This document shows, piece by piece, positions 53,464-62,470 of a stretch of DNA of 64,000 nt. The stretch is taken from assembly GCF_007994225.1 (NCBI RefSeq), contig NZ_VLLL01000006.1, positions 1,302,001 through 1,366,000 of the forward strand, in the 5' to 3' direction. Below the pieces are notes generated by a model, which was not told the DNA's origin, ran no database searches, and saw only the letters and a list, made by a program, of their open reading frames with translations. Position 1 is the stretch's first letter. Each line of letters begins with the position of its first letter. The position numbers and the translations under genes were made by a program. The stretch comes from Stackebrandtia albiflava (GTDB lineage: Bacteria; Actinomycetota; Actinomycetes; Mycobacteriales; Micromonosporaceae).

Positions 53464-54513
53464 ATGAACGCCGACGCCCCAGGCCGCCCTGCCGCACCCG
53501 CCGCCGACTCGGCGCACCCCGACGTACCGCCGCCCGCCGGACGCCCCGTCCCCGTGTGGACCGGCACGGGCCGGGTCGCCAACGTGCTGAAGGCCGTGGT
53601 GTTGTTGACGAGTGCGGTCGTGTTCGGGCTCACGTTGATCTCCATCGGCGGTGGTCATCCGGGATTCGCGCCGCCGTTCGCGCCGATGCGGACGACACCG
53701 GTGGAGGTACTGGACTGTCGCACCGTGACCGGGATCCACTGGTACGGCGTCGGGGAGTGGACCGAATGCGACGTCACCGCGACGATGCCGGACGGTGAGC
53801 GGATCACGCGGACACTCGGCCGGTCCGTGGTGTCGCCGGACTCGGTGGGCGACACGGTCACGCTGTGGACCCGCTGCGACGCGACACTGCGGTGGTGTGA
53901 GTGGTACCGGTCCGGGGATCCGGCCTCGACCGGTCCCGGGCCGTTCATTCAGGTGGTCGGCAGATCGGTCGCCGCGGTGTGCCTGGTCTCCGCCGCGTGG
54001 TGCCTGGCGGCGTCGGTGGTGGGCGGCGCGAGGGTGTCGCGACGGTTCCAGACACGTCGTTCCCGCGCCGGGATCCCGGTCGCGTGGCCCGCGCCCGGGG
54101 ACGTGCGCCGCGTCGAGTCGCCGGACGGAGTCACGGGGGACGCCCTCGTCGCCGTGCGTTTCGGATACCGGCACGACGGTGAGGCACCGACCCGGCCGCC
54201 GCTGCTGTCGGTGAACGGTGTGTCGGTGCCGCTGTCGGAGTGGGCGGAGTACGAGATACCCGTACCGAGCCGGAGACTGTTCATGTTGCGGGCCGGCGTG
54301 TGGCGGGCGGACGGCACGACGAATCCGGCGGGCAGGGTGGCCCTGCGACTGCGCCCGGGTGACCGGGTGGAGCTGGACTACCTGGCGCCCAAGGATTTCG
54401 GTAAGCCCGGTCGTCTGGTGGGGCGGCCGGTCCGGGCCGTGGAGCGTTCCTGGTGGCGGTTGACGGTGCTGCTGATCGTTCCGGCGGCGATCCTGGCGGT
54501 CGTCACCGGGTGA
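53464..54513 (+). CDS. Hypothetical membrane protein with three TM helices
   Basis: A 349-residue protein: Pro/Ala-rich cytoplasmic N-terminus, TM1 at about 40-61, an extracytoplasmic domain with four cysteines that could form two disulfides (LDCRTVTG ... EWTECDVTATM ... TRCDATLRWCEW), TM2 at about 163-186, a cytoplasmic segment of ~140 residues, and a C-terminal helix WWRLTVLLIVPAAILAVV. A possible -10 (TAGATT, 53375-53380) would give a 77-base leader, and GGAAG precedes the ATG at 53464. Family not recognised. Confidence 0.65.
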   Translation: MNADAPGRPAAPAADSAHPDVPPPAGRPVPVWTGTGRVANVLKAVVLLTSAVVFGLTLISIGGGHPGFAPPFAPMRTTPVEVLDCRTVTGIHWYGVGEWTECDVTATMPDGERITRTLGRSVVSPDSVGDTVTLWTRCDATLRWCEWYRSGDPASTGPGPFIQVVGRSVAAVCLVSAAWCLAASVVGGARVSRRFQTRRSRAGIPVAWPAPGDVRRVESPDGVTGDALVAVRFGYRHDGEAPTRPPLLSVNGVSVPLSEWAEYEIPVPSRRLFMLRAGVWRADGTTNPAGRVALRLRPGDRVELDYLAPKDFGKPGRLVGRPVRAVERSWWRLTVLLIVPAAILAVVTG

Positions 54514-54540
54514 GTGGTCCCGCCCGGCGGTGCGGAGGGT

Positions 54541-55764
54541 TCAGCCGGTGAGCACGAGCGCGGTGAGGCTGCCCGCCGTGGCCAGCACGGCCAGGACGCC
54601 GCTGGTGGCGATGAACCGCCGGATCGGCACGTCTATCCGGTCGGTGCCGCCGTCGCGTCGTCCGGTGGCCAGGTCGAACCACAGCAGGGTCGCCAGCGAC
54701 GCCCACGGCAGTACGATCGGCGCGACGTTCGTGCCGATGAGCAGTCCCAGCAACGGTGTCAGGTGCCCTTCGGGTACCACCGACTCGACCGCCGTGTACG
54801 CCGGCAGGTTGTTGACCAGGTTGGACAGTGCCGCTCCGGTGAGCCCGGCCCGCACGGTCTCTGCGTCGTCGGCCGAGTCACCGACGGCGACCGACAGCAG
54901 GTCCGCCACGCCCCAGGACATGATCGCGGGCACCAGGAGGAACAGCCCGGTCACGAACACCAGTAGCCGCCAGGGGAACAGCGACCAGTCGAGCAGGTCA
55001 CGCCGGCGGGTGAGGCAGTAGGCCAACAGGATCACGGCGGCCGCGGTGGACACGAGTTCGATGTGGACTCCCGCGAGCACGGCGGCGACGAATCCGGCGC
55101 ACACCACCGCCGCCACCGTGAACAGCGGCCGGTCGGCGACGGGAGGCAGCGAGGGAGACCGGTAGACGTCGAGCTCGCGATGCCTTCTGCGCCAGTAGAA
55201 CCACCACAGGCAGCCCGCCGTGGCCAGCAGCGCGGCCAGTTGCGGCAGCCACATCCGGCCCGCGAACTCCAGTGGTGTCAGGCCGATCCGGTCGGCGGCC
55301 AGCAGGTTCGTCAGGTTCGACACCGGGAGCAGCAGGCTGGCGGTGTTGGCCAGCCACACGGTGGTCATGCCGAGTGCGAGTCCGGGGGCGCCGGTCTCGC
55401 GGGCGAGTGCCAGCATCACCGGTGTCAGCAGGACGATCGTGGTGTCCAGGTTGAGGAAGATCGTGGTGGCGGCGGCCAGCGCGACGGTGCAACCGAACAG
55501 GACCGCGTGATTCCCCCGGCCGAGCCGGGCCAGACCGGCGGCGGCGACGTCGAACACCTGGGAGTGCTGGAGGATCACCACCATCACCATGACGGTGCCG
55601 AGGAACAGCAGGAGCGGCGCCACCCGGGTGAGGCTGGCGACCGCGTCCGCGTGGGGGAGCAGACCCGTGGCCCAACACAGCAGGCCGGCGGCCAGGATGC
55701 CGAACCGGACCCGGTCCAGCGGGGCGATGCGGCGTGCGGCGCGCTCCGGTGATGCGTGGGACAC
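54541..55764 (-). CDS. ArsB/NhaD (ion transporter superfamily) permease
   Basis: A 407-residue protein with about eleven TM helices in two similar halves. FLNLDTTIVLLTPVMLALAR in the first half and LSNLVNNLPAYTA with LIGTNVAPIVLPWASLATLL in the second are the re-entrant signature loops of the ArsB/NhaD/CitMHS superfamily. It probably exports or exchanges an anion (arsenite, a dicarboxylate) or Na+/H+; no ars genes are near, so arsenic resistance is not supported. GTG at 55764 is chosen as the start nearest the first hydrophobic helix; longer forms run into the divergent promoter. Confidence 0.8.
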   Translation of the reverse strand: MSHASPERAARRIAPLDRVRFGILAAGLLCWATGLLPHADAVASLTRVAPLLLFLGTVMVMVVILQHSQVFDVAAAGLARLGRGNHAVLFGCTVALAAATTIFLNLDTTIVLLTPVMLALARETGAPGLALGMTTVWLANTASLLLPVSNLTNLLAADRIGLTPLEFAGRMWLPQLAALLATAGCLWWFYWRRRHRELDVYRSPSLPPVADRPLFTVAAVVCAGFVAAVLAGVHIELVSTAAAVILLAYCLTRRRDLLDWSLFPWRLLVFVTGLFLLVPAIMSWGVADLLSVAVGDSADDAETVRAGLTGAALSNLVNNLPAYTAVESVVPEGHLTPLLGLLIGTNVAPIVLPWASLATLLWFDLATGRRDGGTDRIDVPIRRFIATSGVLAVLATAGSLTALVLTG

Positions 55765-55825
55765 GGCGGCAATGGTCTCACAGGGCCGCGAATCGGGGCC
55801 GCTGCGCTGAGTGGCCGTCCGACCG

Positions 55826-55831
55826 TAGAAT
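55826..55831 (+). promoter_or_regulatory. Probable -10 (TAGAAT) for the two-gene STAND module
   Basis: TAGAAT lies 39 bases before the ATG at 55871, which has its own AAGGGG site, so this mRNA has a short leader. No other promoter-like hexamer is seen before the large gene at 56820. Confidence 0.4.
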
Positions 55832-55870
55832 GTGGCGGCCCGGTCCACCCGTATTCCGAAGGGGACAGTC

Positions 55871-56779
55871 ATGCGGCGTTCCGTGCGCGACCGGATCCGT
55901 GGTTTCGCACGGTCTTCCGGTGACTACCTCGACCTGATCGTCGCCTGCGGTATGGCCTTCGTGGTCGCCGCGGTGAGCCTGCTGGACGTGTTCGGCGGTG
56001 ACGAGTTCATCAACGAGGCGATCCTGCTGGTTTTGGGTTTCTACGCCCTGGCGGTGATCCGGGACCGCCGGGGCCGCCAGAAGGCGCTGGAGGACGCGAG
56101 CGCGTTGCGTTGCCTGGACGACGCCGCCGTCGACCGGGTGTTGACGGAGGAACGGGACCACACGACGCACTGGGCGCACCGGGACGGCACAGGGTCGTTG
56201 CTGCGCAGGCGGTTGCTGCCACGGCTGGCGGCCGAGGGCGGCCGGCGCGGCGGCGCGTTCGGCCTACAGGTGGAGTTGGCCGACCCGATGGACACGGGGC
56301 TGTGCGAACGCTACGCGGCGCAGTTCCGCTCCGGCGGCGAGAACGACTGGCGGGCGGCCGACGTCCGGGACGAGATCCTGGTGACGATCGTCGCCCTGTT
56401 CTACCTGGGGCTGCGGACGACGGTGCGTCCCCGGGTGGCGGTGTCCCGGAACCTGTCGATGTTCACCGTGGACCTGACCGACCGCGCCGTGTCGGTGGAT
56501 CCGTTGCCACGGGGCGCACAGAGCCTGTTGGTGTCCGGTTCGCTCTCCCACTTCCGGGGCTGGCAGTACGATCTGGCCGCCAGCTACTCCCACGGCAGGG
56601 AACTACCCTTGGAACAGTCCCGGCACCGCGTGGAGGAGCCCGACGTCGTGGACATCGACGAACTCAACGCGGTGCTGGTCGATCTGGCCGTCCTCCCCGA
56701 CGACTACCGCCGGGCCGACCTCTCCCGGTTGGCGGCGGCGGTGACCGCCGCGCTTCCGGCACGCGACGGCCGCAACTGA
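55871..56779 (+). CDS. Two-TM membrane protein with large cytosolic domain, partner of the STAND protein
   Basis: A 302-residue protein: basic start, TM helices at about 20-40 and 46-64, then a ~235-residue cytosolic domain (RDRRGRQKALEDASALRC, LRRRLLPRLAAEGGRRGG, DVRDEILVTIVALFYLGLRT, VAVSRNLSMFTVDLTDR, ending VVDIDELNAVLVDLAVLPDD). No known domain is recognised. It ends 40 bases before the NACHT-WD40 gene, on the same strand and without a terminator, so it is co-transcribed. A membrane protein beside a STAND ATPase could be the effector, a tether, or an unrelated sensor. Confidence 0.7.
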   Translation: MRRSVRDRIRGFARSSGDYLDLIVACGMAFVVAAVSLLDVFGGDEFINEAILLVLGFYALAVIRDRRGRQKALEDASALRCLDDAAVDRVLTEERDHTTHWAHRDGTGSLLRRRLLPRLAAEGGRRGGAFGLQVELADPMDTGLCERYAAQFRSGGENDWRAADVRDEILVTIVALFYLGLRTTVRPRVAVSRNLSMFTVDLTDRAVSVDPLPRGAQSLLVSGSLSHFRGWQYDLAASYSHGRELPLEQSRHRVEEPDVVDIDELNAVLVDLAVLPDDYRRADLSRLAAAVTAALPARDGRN

Positions 56780-56819
56780 CAGCAGCCGCCCGCGCGGCCG
56801 ACGACGAAGGTGTGAGGCG

Positions 56820-59800
56820 ATGTCCCCGGCGGAGACGATCTCGGTGCTGCACGTGCCCGGTCCCCGGCTCGACGGTCGCGGCGACTGGGCGGCGCAGGCC
56901 GCCGGTGTGGTCGCGCACACCGACGCCCTCTGCAACGCCGGCGCGCCCGTTCCCGATCTGGTGGTGGTGTCGGGTGACGTCACCGCCTCGGCGACACCGT
57001 CCGGTATGGAGCACGCGTTGCGGTTCCTCACCCAGTTGCGGGACGAGCTGACGACGGCGCCGGGGAGGCTGGTGACGGTGCCCGGTCGCGGTGACATCAG
57101 CCTGTCGAAGTGCCGCGCGCACTTCGCGCTGTGTGAGGACGAGGAGGTCCCGGCCCGGGAGCCGTACTACCCGAAACTCGAACGGTTCGCGGCGATCTTC
57201 GCCGACCTGTACTCGGACGTCCCCGGTGCCGGTTTCGGTGAACACCAGCCGTGGAGCGAGTTCGGTTACGACGATCTGCGTCTGTCGGTGGCGGCGTTCA
57301 ACTCGACGTGGTCGATGAGCCATCTCCCGGAGCACGACGGCGGAAGTCTCGGGCAGCGGCAGACGGCCGCGTTCGCGCGGTGGCTGGGCGGGGCCGTCGA
57401 GGCCGGTAGGTTGCGGCTGGGTGTCATGAACCACGCGCCCGTGCACGCCGGCACCCGGCTGCGGCTGCACCACGGGATGCTGCACGACACCGACCAGTTC
57501 AACCGGCATCTCGCGCCGCGGCTGCACCTGTTGTTCCACGGGCCCGGGGAGGGCGCCCGCCGAGGTGACGCGCCACTGGTGGAGTTGGCGGGCGGCCTGT
57601 TGGCACACCAGGCGTCGCCCACGGGTGTTCCCGAGCTGGTGGAGATCGGCGTGGAGGAGGTCCGGGTGTGGCGCGGGCCGGAGGCACCGGTGGTGGCCCG
57701 GCCGCACGGCTTCACCGGGCTGGTCGACGTGTTCGGTGCCCCGGATGTGCCCGCCGGTCCCGTGGAGGTGGCGACGGTACCGGTGACGGCCGGGCCGGTC
57801 AGAACCAGCGACCCGCATCAGATCCTGCTGGACCGGGTGCACGAGGTGTGCCAGGTGCGGTTCGCCGACGCCCGGATCAACCGCATCGAGGCGGATCCGG
57901 CGTATCTGTTGATAACCCGCAGCGAGGGCGGCATCGTCAGCCAGATCCAGGTCGGCGTGGTGTGCGGATCGCCCGACCGCGCGGACCTGACCGACTTCCT
58001 GGGGGCGGCGTTCTCCGGCAGCACCGCCTTCGAGTCGTACCTGGTGTACGACTCCGACCGGCCGCCCGGCGACGAGTTGCACGCCGAGGCGCGGCGTCGC
58101 GCGGTGCGGATCCAGAGTTTCCTGGAGTTCCAGGGATTGCGCGGCCTGTTCGACCTGAGCCGGTACGTCCGCAAGCAGAACCAGCTCCTGGCGTCGAGCC
58201 GCGCCTACGCGCCGGACCTCTACGTGCCGCAGCGGTTCCGCGACCTTGACGCGCAGCAGGCGCGACGCGGTGACACGCTCCTCGAAGAACTGCTGGAACT
58301 CGCCGACGATCCGCACGGCCGTTTCGTGCTCCTGCTCGGCGAGTTCGGGACGGGCAAGACGTTCGCGTTGCGGGAACTGGCGCAGCGGATCCCGGAACGC
58401 TATCCGCACCTGATGCCGCTCTACATCGAACTGGGGAGGCAGGAGCGGCCCAACACGGTCCCGGCGATGGTGGCCTCGCATCTGGCCAACCACGGTGAGG
58501 ACCGGATCGACCTGCGTGCCTTCCACTACCTGCTGGAGCAGGGCCGGCTGGTGTTGTTGTTCGACGGTTTCGACGAGCTGGCGGCACGGTTGACCTACGA
58601 CACGGCCGCCGATCACCTGTCGCACCTCATCCAGGCGGCGAAGGGGAAGGCGAAGATCTTCGTCACGAGCCGCACCCAGCACTTCCGGTCCCACCGGCAG
58701 GTCCGTACCGCCCTGGGGGAGCGGGTGGAGTCGTTGCCGCAGCACCGGATCCTGTCGTTGCGCCGATTCGACCACGGCCAGATCGAGGCGTTCCTGGTCA
58801 ACCACTTCGGCGGCGACACCGCGCGGGCCAGGGAGCGGCTGGAACTGGTGGGCCGGATCGCCAACCTGGAGGAGTTGGCGATGAACCCCCGGATGCTGGG
58901 TTTCATCGCCTCCCTCGAAGCGGCGCAGTTGCGCCGGGTCGCGGAGAGCCGGGTGACGTTGAGCCCGGCCGACCTGTACCGGGAGATCCTGCACGCCTGG
59001 CTGCGTTTCGAGGCGGAGCGGCCGGGCGCGGCGGGGCTGACCGTCGACGAGCTCATGCACGCGGTCACCCGGTTCGCGACGACACTGTGGACCGAGCGGA
59101 CGGCGGCGCTGCCGTTGTCGCGGTTGACGGAGGTGGCCGAGACGCTGACCAGCGTGACGGCGCGGGTCCTGTCGACCGATCAGCGAGTCCACGCCGTCGG
59201 GTCGGGTTCCCTGTTGGTCCGGCTCGGGGACACCGACGAGGCGGTGGACGAGGTCGACGACGGCGAGGACGAGCCGTTCACCTTCATCCACTCGTCCATC
59301 ATGGAGTGGCTGGTGGCGGCCCGGCTGGCCGAGGAACTGGCCGAACCGGGCGCGGATCCGGTGTTGCTGTCGGAGCGGCGCCTCACCGACCTGGCCCGCA
59401 ACTTCCTGTGCGACCTCGCCGACCACGCGCACTGCCGCCGCTGGATCGAGCACGTCCGCGACCACGTCGACGTCGCCCAGGAGGTCGCGCACTTCAACGC
59501 CCGCCGGATCGCCGCGGCGCTGCACACGCCGTACAGCAGGAACATGCGCGGCGCGATCCTGCGGGGCGAGGACCTGAGCGAACGGCAGTGGCCCGGTGTG
59601 GACCTGCGGGGCGCCGACCTGCGCGACGCCCTGTTGTCGCGAGTGGACCTGTCGGGCGCGGACCTGTCGGGTGCCGATCTCACCGGGGCGCGACTGGAGA
59701 ACGCGAGACTGAACCGGGTGGACCTCACCGACGCCGTGCTCGACCGGACCAGGCTGCTGCACGTGGACCTGGCGGGAGCGCAGTGGCGGGACAGCCGGTG

Positions 59801-62093
59801 GGGGCACGCCGCGCTGGTGGAGGTCTCCGCCGACCCGCTGCTGCTGGACCACGCGGTGGCCACCGGGGCGGTGGTGTCGGGCCGGCACCGGGTCGAGGCC
59901 CAGCTGTACCCGGCGTCGGTCGGTGTGCGGGTGGGATTCGATCAGCGGATCGGCAGGCTGCCCGCGTCGGTGGCGTACCACGGCACCGGCACGATCGTGG
60001 CGATCGGCTCGGACGACGGCGGCGTCCTGTTGTGCGACTCGGCGACCGGGCAGCCGATCCGGACGCTCAGCGGGCACTCGGCACGGGTGTACGCGGTGGC
60101 GTTCGAACCCGGCGGCGAACGGCTCGCGAGCGGGTCGGCGGACGGTACGGTGCGGATCTGGAACGTCGCGACGGGCGAACCCCTGGGCGTCACCGGTTCA
60201 CACCACCACTGGGTGTGGCCCATGGAGTTCGCGCCGCAGGGCGGCCTGCTGGTCACCGGGGACGCCGCGGGGGTGTTGCGGATGTGGGACACCGCGACGG
60301 GACGGCCGGTGTGGCGGTTCGACGTGGCGGACGACATCGCCTACTCGGTGGCGTTCCATCCCGACGGCGACGTCGCCGCGGTCGCCTTCCGCAGCGGTGC
60401 CGTCCGGGTCCTCTCGACGGTGAACGGGCGGTTGCTCGCCGAGCACCGCATCTGCGACAGGCCGGTCTACCGGGTCGCGTACTCCCCGGACGGCAGGTAC
60501 CTGGCGGTCGGGGGCGGTGACGGGACGCTCCAGCTCTGGGACGGCCGGGGCCGGGAACGGCTCCGGGTGTTGGAGGAGCCGTCGGGCAGGGTGTACAGCC
60601 TGGCCTTCCACCCGACGCGGCCGCTGCTGGCGTGTGGTGACACCGGCGACGCCGTCCACGTCTTCGACACCGACACGGGACGGCCGGTGTACGGTCCGCT
60701 CCGGCACGCCGCGCACCTGTACTGGGTGGCGTTCTCGCCGGACGGCCGGTGGCTGGCCAGCGGGGACCGTTCCGGCACCGTGCAACTGTGGGACGCCGAG
60801 ACCGGCGAACCGCACCGCACCCTGGACGAGCACACCGGTTCGGTGTGGCCGTTCGAGTTCCGGCCGGATTCGGCGCAACTGGCCATCAGCGACGACCAGA
60901 ACATCACCCGGTTGTGGAACAGCGACGAGGGGCGATGCGAGCACACCATCGCCGGGCACGGCAGGCAGGTCACCTCGGTGAGTTTCGACCGCACCGGGCG
61001 GATGCTCGCGACCCGGTGCAGCGACGGGCTGGTCCGGTTGTGGGACACCCGGATCGGTGAGCCGGTGGAGCACGGCCGCGGCGACCACGGCCTGAGCAGT
61101 TTCGGCGACGTCGTCCTGCACCCGGTCGAACCGATCCTGGTGACCGTCAGCAACGAGCACCGCATCAGCCTGCGGAACCTGGTGACCGGGGCGTTCGAGC
61201 GGCATTTCAGCTTCGACCGCGAGATCTGGGCGATCGCCTTCGACCCGCGTGGCGAGGTGCTGGCGACCGCCAACGACGACGACACGGTGGGGTTGTGGCG
61301 CCGTACCACCGGGCAGCAGATCCACGTGCTGCGCGAGCACCGCGGCAGGGTCCGGTCGATCGCGTACAGCCCGGACGGTTCCCTGCTGGCGACCGGTTGC
61401 GACGACGGCCGGGTGAGGGTCTGGCTGGCGGCCGAGGGCCGGCTTCTCGCCACCCTGACCGGGCACACCGACCGGGTGTACTCGGTGGCGTTCAGTCCCG
61501 ACGGCGGGTTGCTGGTGAGCGCCTCACTCGACGGGCGGGCGCTGGTGTGGAACCCGGAGGACGGGACCCTGCAACGCGAGTTCACCGAGCACAACGGACA
61601 GCTGTGGACGGTGGCGTTCCATCCGGACGGCCGGGTCGCCACGGCGGGGGACGACCTGGCGATCCGCATGTGGGACCCCGACACCGGCGTGGTGGACCGG
61701 GTGCTGCGCGGTCACCAGCGCAGCGTGTGGACGCTGGCGTTCAGCCCGGACGGTTCCCTGCTCGCCTCGGGCGGCGACGACGGTACGACGCGGTTGTGGC
61801 GCATCGACGACGATCCACATCTGGAACTGATCCTCTCCGGACTCCCGGAGGGCTGGGCGGCCATGACGTCGGACGGCCAGTACAAGGTGGACGGCAGGGT
61901 CAACGGTCACCTGTGGTATGTGCTCGGGGCGTGCCGGTTCGAGCTCGGGCAGTTGGACGCGTTCCTGCCGCAGGTGCGCCGCCTCCCGTTGGGCGCCCCG
62001 TTCCGGCCTCGCGAAGCACGCTTAGGCGGGGGCCTGTTACACACCGCTCGCATTATGGGTAACAACGGTCAATGGAATGTAAATTCTCGATAA
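56820..62093 (+). CDS. Giant STAND protein: degenerate phosphoesterase - NACHT - pentapeptide repeats - WD40
   Basis: A 1757-residue multidomain protein. Residues 1-300: a calcineurin-like phosphoesterase fold with metal motifs degraded (LHVPGPRL where D-x-H is expected, SGDVT, VPGRGDIS for GNHD, FHGPGEG for GHxH). About 330-480: a linker domain of unknown fold (EADPAYLLITRSEGGIVSQI, YDSDRPPGDELHAEARRRAV). NACHT ATPase: Walker A GEFGTGKT (507-514), Walker B LLFDGFDEL (about 578-586), FVTSRTQHF. About 910-990: pentapeptide repeats (DLRGADLRDALLSRVDLSGA). About 1040-1720: some 15 WD40 blades (GHSARVYAVAFEPGGERLAS to GHQRSVWTLAFSPDG), enough for two propellers. The RBS GTGAGG and family start support ATG 56820. 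STAND proteins sense a ligand with the repeats and oligomerise on ATP binding. Confidence 0.88.
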   Translation: MSPAETISVLHVPGPRLDGRGDWAAQAAGVVAHTDALCNAGAPVPDLVVVSGDVTASATPSGMEHALRFLTQLRDELTTAPGRLVTVPGRGDISLSKCRAHFALCEDEEVPAREPYYPKLERFAAIFADLYSDVPGAGFGEHQPWSEFGYDDLRLSVAAFNSTWSMSHLPEHDGGSLGQRQTAAFARWLGGAVEAGRLRLGVMNHAPVHAGTRLRLHHGMLHDTDQFNRHLAPRLHLLFHGPGEGARRGDAPLVELAGGLLAHQASPTGVPELVEIGVEEVRVWRGPEAPVVARPHGFTGLVDVFGAPDVPAGPVEVATVPVTAGPVRTSDPHQILLDRVHEVCQVRFADARINRIEADPAYLLITRSEGGIVSQIQVGVVCGSPDRADLTDFLGAAFSGSTAFESYLVYDSDRPPGDELHAEARRRAVRIQSFLEFQGLRGLFDLSRYVRKQNQLLASSRAYAPDLYVPQRFRDLDAQQARRGDTLLEELLELADDPHGRFVLLLGEFGTGKTFALRELAQRIPERYPHLMPLYIELGRQERPNTVPAMVASHLANHGEDRIDLRAFHYLLEQGRLVLLFDGFDELAARLTYDTAADHLSHLIQAAKGKAKIFVTSRTQHFRSHRQVRTALGERVESLPQHRILSLRRFDHGQIEAFLVNHFGGDTARARERLELVGRIANLEELAMNPRMLGFIASLEAAQLRRVAESRVTLSPADLYREILHAWLRFEAERPGAAGLTVDELMHAVTRFATTLWTERTAALPLSRLTEVAETLTSVTARVLSTDQRVHAVGSGSLLVRLGDTDEAVDEVDDGEDEPFTFIHSSIMEWLVAARLAEELAEPGADPVLLSERRLTDLARNFLCDLADHAHCRRWIEHVRDHVDVAQEVAHFNARRIAAALHTPYSRNMRGAILRGEDLSERQWPGVDLRGADLRDALLSRVDLSGADLSGADLTGARLENARLNRVDLTDAVLDRTRLLHVDLAGAQWRDSRWGHAALVEVSADPLLLDHAVATGAVVSGRHRVEAQLYPASVGVRVGFDQRIGRLPASVAYHGTGTIVAIGSDDGGVLLCDSATGQPIRTLSGHSARVYAVAFEPGGERLASGSADGTVRIWNVATGEPLGVTGSHHHWVWPMEFAPQGGLLVTGDAAGVLRMWDTATGRPVWRFDVADDIAYSVAFHPDGDVAAVAFRSGAVRVLSTVNGRLLAEHRICDRPVYRVAYSPDGRYLAVGGGDGTLQLWDGRGRERLRVLEEPSGRVYSLAFHPTRPLLACGDTGDAVHVFDTDTGRPVYGPLRHAAHLYWVAFSPDGRWLASGDRSGTVQLWDAETGEPHRTLDEHTGSVWPFEFRPDSAQLAISDDQNITRLWNSDEGRCEHTIAGHGRQVTSVSFDRTGRMLATRCSDGLVRLWDTRIGEPVEHGRGDHGLSSFGDVVLHPVEPILVTVSNEHRISLRNLVTGAFERHFSFDREIWAIAFDPRGEVLATANDDDTVGLWRRTTGQQIHVLREHRGRVRSIAYSPDGSLLATGCDDGRVRVWLAAEGRLLATLTGHTDRVYSVAFSPDGGLLVSASLDGRALVWNPEDGTLQREFTEHNGQLWTVAFHPDGRVATAGDDLAIRMWDPDTGVVDRVLRGHQRSVWTLAFSPDGSLLASGGDDGTTRLWRIDDDPHLELILSGLPEGWAAMTSDGQYKVDGRVNGHLWYVLGACRFELGQLDAFLPQVRRLPLGAPFRPREARLGGGLLHTARIMGNNGQWNVNSR

Positions 62094-62470
62094 AACAGTG
62101 AATTCGAATCCCACGACGTGGCACGATTTCTCATTACTCAACGTGATGGTTACCCACGGGCGAGTCACGAACCGCATAGACCGTCGTCGTCGCCACCGCG
62201 GTCGGCCGCGCCCGTAACCTTGTGCCCTCCGATGCGTTATAGGAGGTGTGGGACGTGGTGTCGATGTCATCGAGTCGTGGACGGTCAACATCTCCACGAA
62301 TCGACAACGGCCGAACCGAGCCGTCTTCAGACCCAGCGGCGGTTGCGCACCGTAACAATCGTCGGTCTAGGCTGACCGACGTTCCCCGAATCAACCGTTC
62401 TCGATGCGAAAGCCGTGGATCAGTGACCACCATGCCGACGCTGACCGCAGAAACAAAGGCGGATCAAGTC
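62094..62470 (+). other. AT-richer intergenic region before the amidohydrolase
   Basis: About 375 bases with no convincing gene. The first ~80 bases, and the last ~15 codons of the preceding gene, are much richer in A+T than the surrounding DNA. TAGGCT at 62368-62373 is a possible -10 for the amidohydrolase. An in-frame ATG at 62432 is an alternative start of that gene. Nothing else (no inverted repeat, tRNA or riboswitch) is recognisable. Confidence 0.5.

Noticed and set aside
54541-55764. Arsenite efflux protein ArsB
   Set aside because: Superfamily motifs fit, but there is no arsR, arsC or other ars gene, so the specific function is not supported.
56664-60077. Very long open frame (over 1100 codons) on the minus strand opposite the STAND gene
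   Set aside because: It is the codon-shadow of a high-GC gene: low-complexity Arg/Gln/Val-rich translation, no motifs, no ribosome site; the plus-strand frame has clear NACHT and WD40 motifs.
62100-62130. TTCGAATCCCAC resembling the T-arm of a tRNA
   Set aside because: The flanking bases do not form a five-pair T stem and no acceptor, D or anticodon arm can be drawn upstream.
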